Below are positions 7,258-16,798 of a stretch of 35,976 nt of DNA, piece after piece. A program made the position numbers and the translations under genes. The stretch is from Bacteroidota bacterium. GTDB lineage: Bacteria > Bacteroidota > Rhodothermia > Rhodothermales > UBA10348. The stretch spans positions 1 to 35,976 of the forward strand of contig JAJCYQ010000051.1 in assembly GCA_029262835.1 (NCBI GenBank). Direction: 5' to 3'. The notes beneath the pieces were generated by a model. It was not told the DNA's origin. It saw only the letters and a program-made list of their open reading frames with translations, and searched no databases. The first letter of the stretch is position 1. Each line of letters opens with the position of its first letter.

Positions 7258-9106
7258 TGATCATGCCCATGACGTGTTGTTGGATTTCACTTGGCCCGTA
7301 AGGCCGTCCCTGGATCTTGTTCAGCGGTTCGAACGGCAGCAGGAACTCTGCACGCAGCATCCGGACAAGCTGCCCGTTGTTCAGCTCGGGCACCAGGTAG
7401 GCATTGTATCGGGTAAAAATATCCGACAGATCCGGGGGTAGCGGGTTCACCCAGCGAAGGTGAATGGATCCCACCGCCTGTCCGTCTTCACGAAGCCGCG
7501 CTACGGCCGCCTCGATAGCTCCCCGCGTCGAGCCCCAACCCACGATGAGCACATCCCCCTCCTCAGCCCCGAAGACCTCCGTCGGAGGTATTTCCTGTTG
7601 GATACGCGCCACTTTGGCTGCGCGCACATGGGTCATATGTTCGTGATTGGCAGGATCGTAGGAGACATTGCCCGTGATATCCGCCTTCTCCAGTCCACCC
7701 ACGCGATGCTCCAGGCCAGCCGTCCCCGGTCGCGCCCAGGGCCTGGCGAGTGTCCCGGAGTTGCGCTTGTACGGGTGATATGTCGGTGCGCCATCCTCTT
7801 CAGCATTCGGCTCCGCCGCGAACTCCACCTCGAAATCGGCCAGGTCATCGACCGACGGAATGAGCCACGGCTCTGATCCGTTGGCCAGGTAGCCGTCAGA
7901 AAGGAGGATGACTGGCGTCATGTACTTCACGGCCATGCGGCAGGCCTCATAGGCCGCCTCAAAACAGTCTCCTGGCGTACTGGCGGCAATGATCGGAAGC
8001 GGCGCATCGCCGTTGCGACCGTACATGGCCTGCATAAGGTCGGACTGCTCCGTCTTGGTGGGTAATCCCGTAGAGGGTCCGCCGCGCTGCACGTTCACAA
8101 CGACGAGCGGCAACTCCGTGATGTGCGCGAGACCCATCGCCTCCGTCTTGAGCGCTACTCCAGGCCCGGACGTACCGGTTACGCCCAGGGTACCTCCAAA
8201 ACTGGCGCCAATGGCCATGCCCACCGCGGCAATCTCGTCTTCAGCCTGCACGGTCATGATGCCATGGTTCTTGAACCTGCTCAGCGCATGCAGGATGTCG
8301 GATGCCGGCGTGATCGGGTACGACCCATAGAACACTTTCAGACCGCTCTTCTTCGCGGCCGCGACGATCCCCATGGCCAACGCATGCACGCCCTGAATGG
8401 CGCGATACCTGCCCGGAGGCAGTGTGGCCGGCGTGACCTCGTAGCGCGTCACGAAGAGCTCGGTGGTCTCCCCGAAATAGAACCCCTTGCGGAGCAGCTC
8501 CAGGTTCGCATCCAGAATATCCGGCTTCTTCGCGAACTTGCGCGATATCCACGATTCTGCGGGCTCGAGTGGGCGCGAATACAGCCACAGGGCCAGCCCG
8601 AGGGCAAACATGTTCTTGGAGCGGTCAATCTCCTTCTGGTTGAGCCCCGATTCCTTGAGCGTCTCCCGCGTTAGACGCGTGAGTTCGACCTGGATGACGC
8701 GGTATTTGTCAAGCGACGTATCCTCGAGGGGATTGGCGTCGTAGTGGGCCAGGTCCAGGCTCCGCTGGTCGAACGCATTGGAGTTGACCAGAATGGTCCC
8801 ACCAAGACGCACCCGGTCCAGATTGACTTTCAGTGCCGCGGGGTTCATCGCTACCAGAAGATCCACCTCGTCGCCCGGCGTCCGGATGTCCACACTGCCG
8901 AAATGCAGCTGGAATCCCGAGACTCCATAGGTGGTGCCCGCGGGCGCCCGGATCTCTGCCGGGAAATCCGGCAGCGTTGCCAGGTCGTTCATTGCGTACG
9001 CCGTAGCGAGCGTGAATTGCGACCCGGTCAGCTGCATGCCATCACCGGAATCCCCGGCGAACAGAATGGTTGCTTCGGGCAGGGTCTCGAGCGTCTTGTT
9101 GGCCAT
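7250..9106 (-). CDS. korA: 2-oxoglutarate:ferredoxin oxidoreductase, alpha (fused gamma-alpha) subunit
   Basis: 618 residues, matching the fused KorA form. The N-terminal gamma domain (about 10-190) starts with the FAGDSGDGMQLTGSQ motif. The alpha (PFOR N-terminal) domain starts near residue 215, with GSYPITPASDILHALSRF, QAEDEIAAVGMAIGASFGG and TSGPGVALKTEAMGL. A C-terminal transketolase-like domain contains VGWGSTRGAIEAA. Partner of KorB in ferredoxin-linked 2-oxoacid metabolism. It is first in a korA-korB operon and probably reads on towards rpmE. Indole-pyruvate or pyruvate specificity cannot be fully excluded, but the domain order fits KorAB. Confidence 0.93.
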   Translation of the reverse strand: MANKTLETLPEATILFAGDSGDGMQLTGSQFTLATAYAMNDLATLPDFPAEIRAPAGTTYGVSGFQLHFGSVDIRTPGDEVDLLVAMNPAALKVNLDRVRLGGTILVNSNAFDQRSLDLAHYDANPLEDTSLDKYRVIQVELTRLTRETLKESGLNQKEIDRSKNMFALGLALWLYSRPLEPAESWISRKFAKKPDILDANLELLRKGFYFGETTELFVTRYEVTPATLPPGRYRAIQGVHALAMGIVAAAKKSGLKVFYGSYPITPASDILHALSRFKNHGIMTVQAEDEIAAVGMAIGASFGGTLGVTGTSGPGVALKTEAMGLAHITELPLVVVNVQRGGPSTGLPTKTEQSDLMQAMYGRNGDAPLPIIAASTPGDCFEAAYEACRMAVKYMTPVILLSDGYLANGSEPWLIPSVDDLADFEVEFAAEPNAEEDGAPTYHPYKRNSGTLARPWARPGTAGLEHRVGGLEKADITGNVSYDPANHEHMTHVRAAKVARIQQEIPPTEVFGAEEGDVLIVGWGSTRGAIEAAVARLREDGQAVGSIHLRWVNPLPPDLSDIFTRYNAYLVPELNNGQLVRMLRAEFLLPFEPLNKIQGRPYGPSEIQQHVMGMING

Positions 9107-9233
9107 ATTGTCCCCGTCGGCTTTCTCGCCTGACAGTATACTTTACAGGTACGGTCAATGCGACACCCTTGACCCGGATTCGTTTCCGGGAAATGCGTAT
9201 TCCCGCGAACATTCAAACAAGAAAGGGGGTTCT

Positions 9234-9275
9234 ATGGCGCACCAGAGGGACGATCAACCCGAGCCGACATCATGA
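9234..9275 (+). CDS. Candidate 13-residue leader ORF coupled to apaG
   Basis: An ATG at 9234 has a strong Shine-Dalgarno sequence (AAAGGGGG) about five bases upstream and encodes MAHQRDDQPEPTS. Its stop overlaps the apaG start (ATGA at 9272-9275). The apaG ATG itself has no visible ribosome-binding site, so ribosomes may load at the leader and re-initiate. The peptide has no recognised attenuation signature such as a run of one amino acid. Confidence 0.4.
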   Translation: MAHQRDDQPEPTS

Positions 9276-9655
9276 TTCCGTATTCAACAGTATCCCACGA
9301 TATTCGCGTCACCGTGCGACCCGTGTATCTGGACGGCCAGTCCGACGTGCTCGGCAGACGGTTCGTTTTCGGTTACCACGTCCGCATTGGCAATGAAAGC
9401 CTTGACGATGTTCAGTTGCTGCGCCGGCACTGGGTCATTACCGATGCAACGGGGCGCGTCCAGGAAGTGGAGGGGGAGGGTGTCATTGGCAAACAGCCCG
9501 TCATTGCACCCGGCACCATCCATGAGTACAACTCCTACAGCGTGATCGAGACCTTCACTGGATCAATGGAGGGGTCGTACATCATGGAGCGGGGCCGGGG
9601 CGAACGTTTTCGCGTAGCCATCCCACGCTTCAACCTCCGGGCGGCGGCCAACTGA
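9272..9655 (+). CDS. apaG: ApaG protein
   Basis: 127 residues, near-standard for ApaG (E. coli 125). Family landmarks are RFVFGYHVRIGNES, the RRHWVITDATGRVQEVEGEGVIGKQPVIAPG block, and YIMERGRGERFRVAIPRFNL. The fold is a fibronectin III-like beta sandwich. Genetic data from other bacteria link it to Co/Mg resistance, but its biochemical role is unclear. The start at 9272 gives an N-terminus that aligns with the E. coli protein. It diverges from korA and converges on the small minus-strand ORF at 9698. Confidence 0.95.
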   Translation: MIPYSTVSHDIRVTVRPVYLDGQSDVLGRRFVFGYHVRIGNESLDDVQLLRRHWVITDATGRVQEVEGEGVIGKQPVIAPGTIHEYNSYSVIETFTGSMEGSYIMERGRGERFRVAIPRFNLRAAAN

Positions 9656-9697
9656 TCCAGACCAATGGACGCAGGCCAAATGACCCAGGCCATTACG

Positions 9698-9958
9698 TCA
9701 GATGATATCGATGTAGATCAGGCGCTCGGCGGTCTTCAGTTCGATGCTGCGGTGCTCATTGGCGAGTCCAAAGGATTGGATGGCACCCGGCAACATGTCC
9801 CTGGGTGTTTCCATTTTGAAAAGCGTGTCGGCCACGACGCCCCAGTCCTCAGCCGTAAGATGCACGGTCGCCTTCCCGTCCTCTTCAACGAGAGGCGCGT
9901 AGTTCAGCACTTTCTCCAGGTGGTTGATTCCCTGTTTCTGATGAAGGTTCGGATCCAT
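9698..9958 (-). CDS. Small protein of unknown function
   Basis: 86 residues, starting MDPNLHQKQGINHLEKVLNY, with a GGGAG ribosome-binding core nine bases upstream of the ATG. There is no membrane segment, signal peptide, cysteine pair or known motif, and the composition looks like a normal soluble alpha/beta protein. It lies between apaG (+) and thyA (+) on the opposite strand. An overlapping plus-strand frame at 9665-9997 exists, but it has no ribosome-binding site and poor composition. Confidence 0.6.
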   Translation of the reverse strand: MDPNLHQKQGINHLEKVLNYAPLVEEDGKATVHLTAEDWGVVADTLFKMETPRDMLPGAIQSFGLANEHRSIELKTAERLIYIDII

Positions 9959-10069
9959 TTTGCTCGTCTCCCGTGTGTAGTTTTAGAGGCCTACTGAAAA
10001 CCAACGCATGTGCTTCCAGACTCTTGTGATGATGCACCTGCCAATCCGTTCCCCTGCGGCCCGCCCACC

Positions 10070-10864
10070 ATGCAAACCTACCTGAATCTTCTTCGACATG
10101 TGCGCGACAACGGCCTCCGAAAGGAGGACCGGACCGGTACGGGCACGCTGTCTGTGTTCGGTCACCAGATGCGGTTCGATCTGGCCGACGGATTCCCGCT
10201 CGTCACCACGAAGAAGGTCTACTTCAAAGGGCTGGCCGTCGAAATGCTCTGGTTCCTGCGCGGCGGAACGAACACGGAGTACCTGGTCGAAAACAACGTC
10301 CACATCTGGGACGCATGGGCGGCCGCAGACGGTGACCTCGGACCCGTATACGGCAAGCAGTGGGTGTCCTGGACCGGCGCGAACGGCGAGCCGATCAACC
10401 AGATCGCGTCCGTCATCGATTCCATACGGAAAAACCCGGATTCCCGGCGCCATATCGTAAGCGCGTGGAACGTCGCTGACCTGCCGCGGATGGCGCTCCC
10501 GCCGTGTCACATGTTTTTCCAGTTCCATGTGGCACGTGGCCGGCTCTCTGCACAACTCTACGTCCGGTCCAATGACCTCTTCCTCGGGGCCCCGTTCAAT
10601 ATCGCGGAGTACGCCCTGCTCGTCCATATGGTGGCGCAGCAATGTGACCTCGAACCAGGTGAACTTATTTACACCATCGGCGATGCGCATATCTACCTGA
10701 ACCACCTCGATCAGGTAAACGAACAGCTGTCTCGCGAGCCGCTCCCCCTGCCGACGCTCCGCCTCGGCCGCCGCCCCACCTCCATTTTTGACTACACCTA
10801 CGACGACTTCGAACTCGTCGATTACCAGTATCACCCGGCCATCAAGGCGCCCGTAGCCGTCTGA
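10070..10864 (+). CDS. thyA: Thymidylate synthase
   Basis: Starting at the ATG at 10070 gives 264 residues, exactly the E. coli ThyA length. An upstream in-frame ATG at 10010 would add 20 unconserved residues. The nucleophile is Cys146 in [13 protein letters not shown], the same number as in E. coli. The N-terminal [11 protein letters not shown] motif and the FSNAPFN-like segment ([15 protein letters not shown]) are present. The enzyme methylates dUMP to dTMP using methylene-tetrahydrofolate, producing dihydrofolate. folA follows 33 bases downstream, so product recycling is encoded in the same operon. Confidence 0.97.
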   Translation: MQTYLNLLRHVRDNGLRKEDRTGTGTLSVFGHQMRFDLADGFPLVTTKKVYFKGLAVEMLWFLRGGTNTEYLVENNVHIWDAWAAADGDLGPVYGKQWVSWTGANGEPINQIASVIDSIRKNPDSRRHIVSAWNVADLPRMALPPCHMFFQFHVARGRLSAQLYVRSNDLFLGAPFNIAEYALLVHMVAQQCDLEPGELIYTIGDAHIYLNHLDQVNEQLSREPLPLPTLRLGRRPTSIFDYTYDDFELVDYQYHPAIKAPVAV

Positions 10865-10897
10865 TCACCCACCTGAAAAGCCTGTAGCACGCATCCC

Positions 10898-11392
10898 ATG
10901 GAAATTGTCATAATTGCCGCTGTTGCGAAAGAGAACCGGGTCATTGGCAAGGGCATGGACCTGCCGTGGCACATCCCGGAAGACCTGAAACGGTTCAAGT
11001 CTCTGACGTCGGGGTACCCTATCCTCATGGGGCGCAATACGTTCGAGTCGCTTGTCCACCAGTTTGGAGGCCCCCTGAAGGGCCGTCGCAACCTCGTTCT
11101 GTCGTCCGACGAATCCTGGCCTGAATATGATAATGTGGACGTTTTTTCTTCGGTAGATGCGGCGCTCCATGCCGCTCGCGGCGCCGAGCGCGTGTTCATA
11201 GGGGGCGGCGCCAGCGTCTACGAGACCTTTCTCGAGCGGGCTGACCGCCTGGAGCTTACGCTCGTGGATGGCGCCCCGGATGGCGACGTGCAGTTCCCAG
11301 AATGGGAGCACCTTGTCGGGTCGCTTTACCGGGAAACAGCCCGCGACGAGCGTGACGGCTACGCGTTCGTTACCTATCGCAGGGCCCGGTAG
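10898..11392 (+). CDS. folA: Dihydrofolate reductase
   Basis: 164 residues, standard DHFR size. Landmarks are IIAAVAKENRVIGKGMDLPW (Met20-loop region with the conserved Trp), the acidic catalytic residue at Asp29 in IPEDLKRFK, the NADPH-binding MGRNTFESL, and GGGASVYETFL. It reduces dihydrofolate, the by-product of ThyA, back to tetrahydrofolate. It follows thyA as in many bacteria. It converges on purB, with only nine bases between the two stop codons. Confidence 0.97.
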   Translation: MEIVIIAAVAKENRVIGKGMDLPWHIPEDLKRFKSLTSGYPILMGRNTFESLVHQFGGPLKGRRNLVLSSDESWPEYDNVDVFSSVDAALHAARGAERVFIGGGASVYETFLERADRLELTLVDGAPDGDVQFPEWEHLVGSLYRETARDERDGYAFVTYRRAR

Positions 11393-11401
11393 AACGTCCG
11401 G

Positions 11402-12703
11402 TCAGTCGTCGCCAAGCCCGAGCCGCTCGAAAACCTCATCGACGCGCCGCAGGTGGTAGTCATCGTTGAATACCGCCTCGATGTCCACTGCCGTCAGATG
11501 CTTCGCAATGCCGTCGTCCGCATCCACAATATCCCTGAAAGCCAGTCCTTCGTCCCAGGCCCGCGCCGTGAGTGGCTGCACCAGATCGTAGGCGGCTTCG
11601 CGCATGAGGCCTTTGTCAATGAGCGCATTGAGAAGCCGTTGGCTGTTGTAAAGCCCGTACGTGCGCTGCATGTTGCGCCGCATGTTGTCGGGGTAGACGA
11701 CGAGCGCATCTACAAGTCCCGCGAAACGCGTCAACGCGTAGTGCAGGATCGTCGTGGCGTCAGGAATAATGACCCGCTCGACCGACGAATGCGAAATGTC
11801 CCGCTCGTGCCAGAGCGGCACGTTTTCGTAGGCCGACACCATGTATCCACGGAGCAGGCGCGCGCAGCCGGTTATATTCTCACTTCCGATCGGATTGCGC
11901 TTGTGGGGCATGGACGATGAGCCCTTCTGTCCCTTGCGGAAGGCTTCTTCCACCTCACGCACCTCGGACTTTTGTAGGCCGCGGATTTCGACGGCCATTT
12001 TCTCGAGTGTCGCGCCAACGAGTGCCAACACGGACATATAGTGTGCGTGGCGGTCCCGCTGCAGGACCTGGGTCGAGATGGGCGCCGCTTCGAGCCCCAG
12101 CCGCTCGCACGTCAGGCGCTCAATATCGGTCGGTACGTGGGCAAACGTGCCCACGGACCCCGATACCTTGCCCACACGCATGTCTTCTGCCGCGCGCACG
12201 AACCGCTCCCGGTTGCGCTGAAGCTCGGCGTAGTAGAGGGCCATTTTCAGGCCAAACGTCGTCGGCTCGGCGTGGACGCCATGCGTACGCCCCATCATGA
12301 GCGTTTTCCGGTGCTCCCGGGCGCGCCGCGCTACGACGCGGATCAGCGTGTCGAGCGCATCCAGAATAAGAGTGTTCGCTTTCGCGATGCGTACCGACCA
12401 GGCCGTGTCCACAACATCGGAGGACGTGAGTCCATAGTGCACCCATTTGCGCTCCTCCCCGAGCGACTCGGACACGGCGCGCGTGAAAGCCACCACGTCG
12501 TGTCGCGTTTCTTCCTCGATCTCATGAATCCGGTCCACGTCGAACCGGGCGTTGGCGTAGAGCTTTTCAACGTCCTCCTTCGGGATGACGCCGATCTCCG
12601 ACCACGCCGCACAGGCCGCCAGTTCTACTTCGAGCCATGCGTCAAACTGGGCCTTTTCACTCCAGAGGGCCGTCATTTCCGGACGGGAATACCGATCAAT
12701 CAT
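11402..12703 (-). CDS. purB: Adenylosuccinate lyase
   Basis: 433 residues, the Bacillus/Thermotoga PurB length. The fumarase/aspartase superfamily signature [11 protein letters not shown] is intact, as are TSSDVVDTA and the catalytic-histidine segment [16 protein letters not shown]. The enzyme acts twice in purine synthesis, on SAICAR and on adenylosuccinate, releasing fumarate. It starts three bases after the stop of the ECF sigma factor gene on the same strand, so the two are very probably co-transcribed. Confidence 0.97.
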   Translation of the reverse strand: MIDRYSRPEMTALWSEKAQFDAWLEVELAACAAWSEIGVIPKEDVEKLYANARFDVDRIHEIEEETRHDVVAFTRAVSESLGEERKWVHYGLTSSDVVDTAWSVRIAKANTLILDALDTLIRVVARRAREHRKTLMMGRTHGVHAEPTTFGLKMALYYAELQRNRERFVRAAEDMRVGKVSGSVGTFAHVPTDIERLTCERLGLEAAPISTQVLQRDRHAHYMSVLALVGATLEKMAVEIRGLQKSEVREVEEAFRKGQKGSSSMPHKRNPIGSENITGCARLLRGYMVSAYENVPLWHERDISHSSVERVIIPDATTILHYALTRFAGLVDALVVYPDNMRRNMQRTYGLYNSQRLLNALIDKGLMREAAYDLVQPLTARAWDEGLAFRDIVDADDGIAKHLTAVDIEAVFNDDYHLRRVDEVFERLGLGDD

Positions 12704-12706
12704 GGG

Positions 12707-13318
12707 TCACATCATATGGCGCTTCTCGCGCAGGTTCTTGTAGAGCAGGGCGCGCGCCCTGAATATGTGGGCCTTCACCGTGCCGAGCGGCAAGTCGAGC
12801 TCCCGGGCAATGTCCTCGTAGGAGAGCTCCTGTTGATGCCGCATGACGATCACCTTGTGGTACTTGGGCGGCAGGCTGTCAATAGCCTGCTGCACGAGCT
12901 CACGCCGCTGGTCGGCCACGATATGCCTGTCCGGCCGGTACGTCGTGTCGGGCAGTTCAAACTCGAGCTCCCCGTCTTTCGTCTGCACCGGGCGGTCAAT
13001 GGACGTCGTGGGCAGTTTTTTCTTGCGCAGGTAATCGATGGTGTGGTTCGTGGCAATCTTGTATAGCCACGTCGAGAAGGCGTATTCGGTCGAGTAGGAA
13101 CCGAGCGCCGAAAACGCCTTGATGAAACACTCCTGCACCAGGTCATCGACGTGGGCGCCGTCCCGCACCATGCGTTTCACATGCCTCGTAAGCGCCCCTC
13201 TGTATTTCTCCACCAACTCATTGTACGCCGATTGACGCCCTCCGAGCGCTTCGGCAACGAGCGCACGGTCCTGTTCACTCGAAAGTGAGGGTGAGGCGTC
13301 TTTGGGACTGTGTGGCAT
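12707..13318 (-). CDS. ECF-type RNA polymerase sigma factor
   Basis: 203 residues from the ATG at 13318. The frame is open for another 130 codons upstream, but that extension is not sigma-like. Region 2 spans about 34-100, with DDLVQECFIKAFSAL and FSTWLYKIATNHTIDYLRKK. Region 4 spans about 142-195, with the helix-turn-helix SYEDIARELDLPLGTVKAHIFRAR. It resembles the RpoE/SigW-like group common in Bacteroidota. No anti-sigma gene follows; purB comes directly instead. Its regulation and target promoters are unknown. Confidence 0.93.
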   Translation of the reverse strand: MPHSPKDASPSLSSEQDRALVAEALGGRQSAYNELVEKYRGALTRHVKRMVRDGAHVDDLVQECFIKAFSALGSYSTEYAFSTWLYKIATNHTIDYLRKKKLPTTSIDRPVQTKDGELEFELPDTTYRPDRHIVADQRRELVQQAIDSLPPKYHKVIVMRHQQELSYEDIARELDLPLGTVKAHIFRARALLYKNLREKRHMM

Positions 13319-13468
13319 AGTGGAGTTGGGGCGACTATCTGTAAGCCCAGTGGAGAACTGTAAAGATAGCCAACAAAACCAGACGCGAACACGCCAAACT
13401 TTGTTGCACGCCCTCAACAAAACAACGCGTCCGCCGTATGGGCCTGGGCACAGCCAACTCCCAGATCC

Positions 13469-13852
13469 ATGAGACCCTCTCTCGCCACCGTTCCGGCAGC
13501 GATCATCCTGTCCATCACGGGCATCGTCACGCTGTTCGCACCTGAAATCCTGCTCACGCAGGTTCTTGGTACGATAGATGCACCCCACCCGCTCGTATCC
13601 ATGCTCGGAGGACTCATGTTCGCATTCGGCTACATGAACTGGTTGGGACGCAACGCCATACTTGGTGGCATCTATGGTAAGCCCATGGTCATGGCCAACC
13701 TGGTGCACGGCCTCGTCGGTACGACGTCGCTGTGGGATGTTGTAACGCCGGAGGCCCCACTCCTGGCGTGGGGCCTCCTTGCGTTCTACGTCTGGTACAC
13801 CGTCAGTTACGGCATTCTGATGACGCGGCCGCCGTGGAAGGCGGCGGACTGA
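13469..13852 (+). CDS. Small integral membrane protein, unknown
   Basis: 127 residues with about four hydrophobic helices (roughly 8-28, 42-62, 70-88 and 97-118), starting MRPSLATVPAAIILSITGIV. No motif beyond the helices is recognised; size and layout recall small DoxX-like or DUF membrane proteins. The gene diverges from the sigma factor gene across about 150 bases and converges on glnN. A perfect 11-bp hairpin lies inside its coding region at 13750-13778. Confidence 0.75.
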   Translation: MRPSLATVPAAIILSITGIVTLFAPEILLTQVLGTIDAPHPLVSMLGGLMFAFGYMNWLGRNAILGGIYGKPMVMANLVHGLVGTTSLWDVVTPEAPLLAWGLLAFYVWYTVSYGILMTRPPWKAAD

Positions 13853-13879
13853 CAGTCGGGCGCGTCAACACGCTGAGCG

Positions 13880-16063
13880 CTATTTCACGAACAGCATGTC
13901 CCGGTACGTGGGCAGTCGCCACAGGTCGTGGTCGACCGTGCGCTCGAGCCTGTCGGCAGCATGACGCACGGCATCCATGGCAGGAATGATGTTTTCCACC
14001 ATGTGCCGGGCCTTGTCGTGTACCGTATCGCCTCCGAGGTTCTTGTTCTGGTCAATGAGCACACGAAGTGCTTCCTGCAGTTCGTCCACGTAGGCCGCTA
14101 CATGGCCTGCAACCGTGCGCACACCGTTCGATGAGACGCCCGTTTTCTCGCTGTCCCGAATGGTGCGAAGCAGCGAACGCAGGTATTTGGTTGCTGCTGG
14201 CATGACGTAGGTCCTGGCCAGTGTCTCAGTGAGCTCCCCTTCAATGTTGATCCGCAGGAAATACTGCTCCACCCAGACTTCTTCGCGGCTGCGGAGCTCC
14301 GATTCAGAAAGCACGTCGTACTTCTCAAAGAGGGCAATATTCTTGGCATCCAGAAGGCGGTCGAGCGCATCGACCGTGGTCTTGAGGTTGAGCAGTCCAC
14401 GGCGTTCTGCCTCCTCATGCCACTCCTGCGAGTAATTGTCTCCCCCGAAAATCACGTTCCGACTTTCTTTAATGGCGCTGCGGACCACTTTGCCTACGGC
14501 CGTCTCGAGCGACATGCCGTCGGCCAGCAGGGCCTCCAGTTCGGTCGACATCTCATCGACGGCTTCCGCCACGATCGTGTTCAGGACCGTATTCACGAAC
14601 GAGATGGTCTGGCTCGACCCCGGCGCGCGGAACTCGAACTTGTTGCCCGTGAAGGCAAACGGAGATGTCCGGTTGCGGTCTCCGGCGTGCCGGGACAGAT
14701 CGGGCAGCACCGGCGTACCGAGGCCGAGCAGACCCGCCTGTTTGGAGCTCGTAGCCGTTCCAGCTTCAATCTGCTCGAATACATCTTCGAGCTGATCTCC
14801 CAGAAACACAGAAATAATGGCGGGCGGGGCTTCATTTGCTCCCAGCCTGTGATCGTTCGCCGCCGATGCCACAGAGATCCGAAGAAGGTCCTGATGTCGC
14901 CACGCGGCTTTTACTACGGCCGTACAGAAAAACAGGAATTGCAGGTTATCGTGCGGGTTGTCGCCAGGCTCGAGCAGGTTCATGCCGCTGTCTGTTGCCA
15001 GCGACCAGTTATTGTGCTTGCCGGACCCGTTGACGCCCCGAAAAGGCTTCTCATGCAGGAGGCACACCAGGCCGTACTTCCGTGCCACGCGCTGCAGCGT
15101 AATCATCATCAGCTGCTGGTGATCGGCAGCCACGTTCGTGTTTTCGAATATGGGCGCAATTTCGTACTGGCTCGGCGCCACCTCATTGTGCCGGGTCTTG
15201 ACGGGAATGCCCAGCCGATACAACTCTTTTTCGGTCTCCAGCATGCAGGCCAGCACACGGTCCGGGATGGAGCCGAAGTAATGGTCATCCAGTTCCTGCC
15301 CCCGCGGCGGCTTGGTACCGAGCAGCGTGCGCCCGGTCGCCATCAGATCGGGACGGCGATAGAAAAACTCTTCGTCAATCAGGAAATACTCCTGTTCGCA
15401 GCCGACGGTCGAAACCACCTGCGCATCTTCCACGCCGAAGAGTGTCAAAGCGCGGGCTGCCTGCTCGTGAATGGTCTTCATGGACCTCAGAAGCGGCGTC
15501 TTGTGGTCGAGCGCTTCCCCGCTCCACGACGCAAACGCCGTCGGAATGGCCAGATAGGACCCGTTGTCATTCTCCACGATGAACGCCGGCGACGTCGGAT
15601 CCCAGGCGGTATAACCGCGCGCTTCGAACGTGGCACGAAGCCCACCGGACGGGAAGCTTGACGCATCGGGTTCTCCCTGGATCAATTCCTTTCCGGAAAA
15701 CTGGGCAATGGCTCCACCTCCCCGGTTCGGGGTAATGAACGAGTCGTGCTTTTCGGCTGTATTGCCGGTCAGCGGCTGGAACCAGTGTGTGTAGTGGGTG
15801 GCCCCGCGCTCGACGGCCCACTCCTTCATGGCCATGGCCACGGTATCGGCGATACGGGGATCCAGCAGCCGTCCCTGCTTGATAGTGGCCTTGAGGGACT
15901 TGTACGCATCCTTCGGAAGACGGGACTTCATTTCTTCGAGATCGAACGCGTTCTCGCCGAAAATATCCTCAATGTCCATCGGCGGTGTCACGGCATCGCC
16001 GTTCATGGTCGGCCGGTGTTTCTTGACAGCGAGAAGTGAATAGTCTGAATGGGTGTGGCTCAT
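13880..16063 (-). CDS. glnN: Glutamine synthetase type III
   Basis: 727 residues, the size of GSIII (about 700-730) rather than GSI (about 470). Active-site blocks are visible: [10 protein letters not shown] at 221-230, [15 protein letters not shown] from 293, [11 protein letters not shown] at 345-355, and FRAPGSSQ further on. GSIII is typical of Bacteroidota and some cyanobacteria. It makes glutamine from glutamate, ammonia and ATP in the cytoplasm. The Lrp/AsnC gene ends 18 bases upstream on the same strand, suggesting a regulator-enzyme operon. No GlnB/GlnK gene is nearby. Confidence 0.97.
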   Translation of the reverse strand: MSHTHSDYSLLAVKKHRPTMNGDAVTPPMDIEDIFGENAFDLEEMKSRLPKDAYKSLKATIKQGRLLDPRIADTVAMAMKEWAVERGATHYTHWFQPLTGNTAEKHDSFITPNRGGGAIAQFSGKELIQGEPDASSFPSGGLRATFEARGYTAWDPTSPAFIVENDNGSYLAIPTAFASWSGEALDHKTPLLRSMKTIHEQAARALTLFGVEDAQVVSTVGCEQEYFLIDEEFFYRRPDLMATGRTLLGTKPPRGQELDDHYFGSIPDRVLACMLETEKELYRLGIPVKTRHNEVAPSQYEIAPIFENTNVAADHQQLMMITLQRVARKYGLVCLLHEKPFRGVNGSGKHNNWSLATDSGMNLLEPGDNPHDNLQFLFFCTAVVKAAWRHQDLLRISVASAANDHRLGANEAPPAIISVFLGDQLEDVFEQIEAGTATSSKQAGLLGLGTPVLPDLSRHAGDRNRTSPFAFTGNKFEFRAPGSSQTISFVNTVLNTIVAEAVDEMSTELEALLADGMSLETAVGKVVRSAIKESRNVIFGGDNYSQEWHEEAERRGLLNLKTTVDALDRLLDAKNIALFEKYDVLSESELRSREEVWVEQYFLRINIEGELTETLARTYVMPAATKYLRSLLRTIRDSEKTGVSSNGVRTVAGHVAAYVDELQEALRVLIDQNKNLGGDTVHDKARHMVENIIPAMDAVRHAADRLERTVDHDLWRLPTYRDMLFVK

Positions 16064-16081
16064 TGTCTGGTTGTGGTGCGG

Positions 16082-16558
16082 TTATGACGGGTTGATGACA
16101 TAGGGTTCTACGGGTACCGAACGCGTATCCTTGAATGACGACAGGACGATACTTGTGGATGTTCCATGGACGCCCGGCCAGGACTGGATGGCGCCCAGCA
16201 GTTGCTCAAGGGCCTGTGTATTGCGAACCAGAACGCGGAGGATATGCGATCCTTCTCCCGTGATGGAGTGGACCTCCTGCACCTCGTGGAGCGCCTCCGC
16301 CTTGGCGACAAACGCCGCGTAGTGCGTCGACTGATCTATCTGGACGCGGATGAACGCCGAAATGTCAAAGCCAACGCGACGGGGCGCCACAACAGCGTTA
16401 TAACCCTGGATGACACCACGCCCTTCCAGCTTGCGCATGCGGTCGCTGACCGCTGGGACTGAAAGACCAACAGCCTCGGCAATCCGGTTCCTCTTCATGC
16501 GCCCCTGGTCCTGCAGCAATTGCAGGATCTGGACGTCGATCGCGTCTACTCTTTCCAT
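16082..16558 (-). CDS. Lrp/AsnC family transcriptional regulator
   Basis: 158 residues. The N-terminal winged helix-turn-helix (about 6-55) reads VDAIDVQILQLLQDQGRMKR and RIAEAVGLSVPAVSDRMRKLEG. An AsnC/RAM ligand-binding domain follows (about 68-145), with the GEGSHILRVLVRNTQALEQLL segment. Such proteins form octameric discs that sense amino acids. Its position directly upstream of glnN suggests control of nitrogen assimilation by an amino acid such as glutamine or leucine (inference). An inverted repeat in its own upstream region could be an autoregulatory site. Confidence 0.95.
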   Translation of the reverse strand: MERVDAIDVQILQLLQDQGRMKRNRIAEAVGLSVPAVSDRMRKLEGRGVIQGYNAVVAPRRVGFDISAFIRVQIDQSTHYAAFVAKAEALHEVQEVHSITGEGSHILRVLVRNTQALEQLLGAIQSWPGVHGTSTSIVLSSFKDTRSVPVEPYVINPS

Positions 16559-16594
16559 TCAGGTCGTAACCAGGGTGTTCGGATTTATTTTATA

Positions 16595-16616
16595 AGGCTT
16601 GAATATACAAAAGCCT
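16595..16616. promoter_or_regulatory. Inverted repeat upstream of the Lrp-like gene (possible operator)
   Basis: AGGCTT at 16595-16600 and AAGCCT at 16611-16616 form a perfect 6-bp inverted repeat around an AT-rich 10-base spacer. It lies about 37 bases upstream of the regulator's start codon, in an otherwise AT-rich stretch. Lrp-family sites are often short, imperfect and AT-rich in the middle, so autoregulation is plausible. No footprint or second copy supports this. Confidence 0.3.
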
Positions 16617-16725
16617 GAAAAACAAATGCTCCAATGACAGCATTCTTAACATTCAGTTGACATACTTCACACCCGGCCAGCTTCCAGGAACTACGCCCAC
16701 ACCCGATTCGTTGTCCCGCGCTATC

Positions 16726-16798
16726 GGGCCCGTAGCTCAGTGGTTAGAGCTGCCGACTCATAATCGGTAGGTCGCAGGTTCAAATCCTGCCGGGCCCA
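16726..16798 (+). tRNA. tRNA with CAU anticodon, probably tRNA-Ile2 (alternatively elongator Met)
   Basis: A 73-base cloverleaf with discriminator A at 16798. The acceptor stem is GGGCCCG/CGGGCCC. The anticodon stem is GCCGA/TCGGT (one G-U pair), with loop CTCATAA and anticodon CAT at 16759-16761. The T-loop is TTCAAAT. CCA is not encoded. A CAU anticodon can be Met or lysidine-modified Ile2. The acceptor pairs C4-G69 and C5-G68 and the D-arm AGCTCAGTGGTTAGAGC resemble E. coli tRNA-Ile2 (ileX) more than elongator Met, so Ile2 is favoured. Confidence 0.93.

Noticed and set aside
9665-9997. Plus-strand 110-codon frame after apaG
   Set aside because: It overlaps the better-supported minus-strand small gene, has no ribosome site and lacks protein-like composition.
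16657-16662. TTGACA as a -35 box for the CAU tRNA
   Set aside because: No -10-like hexamer lies at 16-18 bases, and Bacteroidota-like promoters use different elements.
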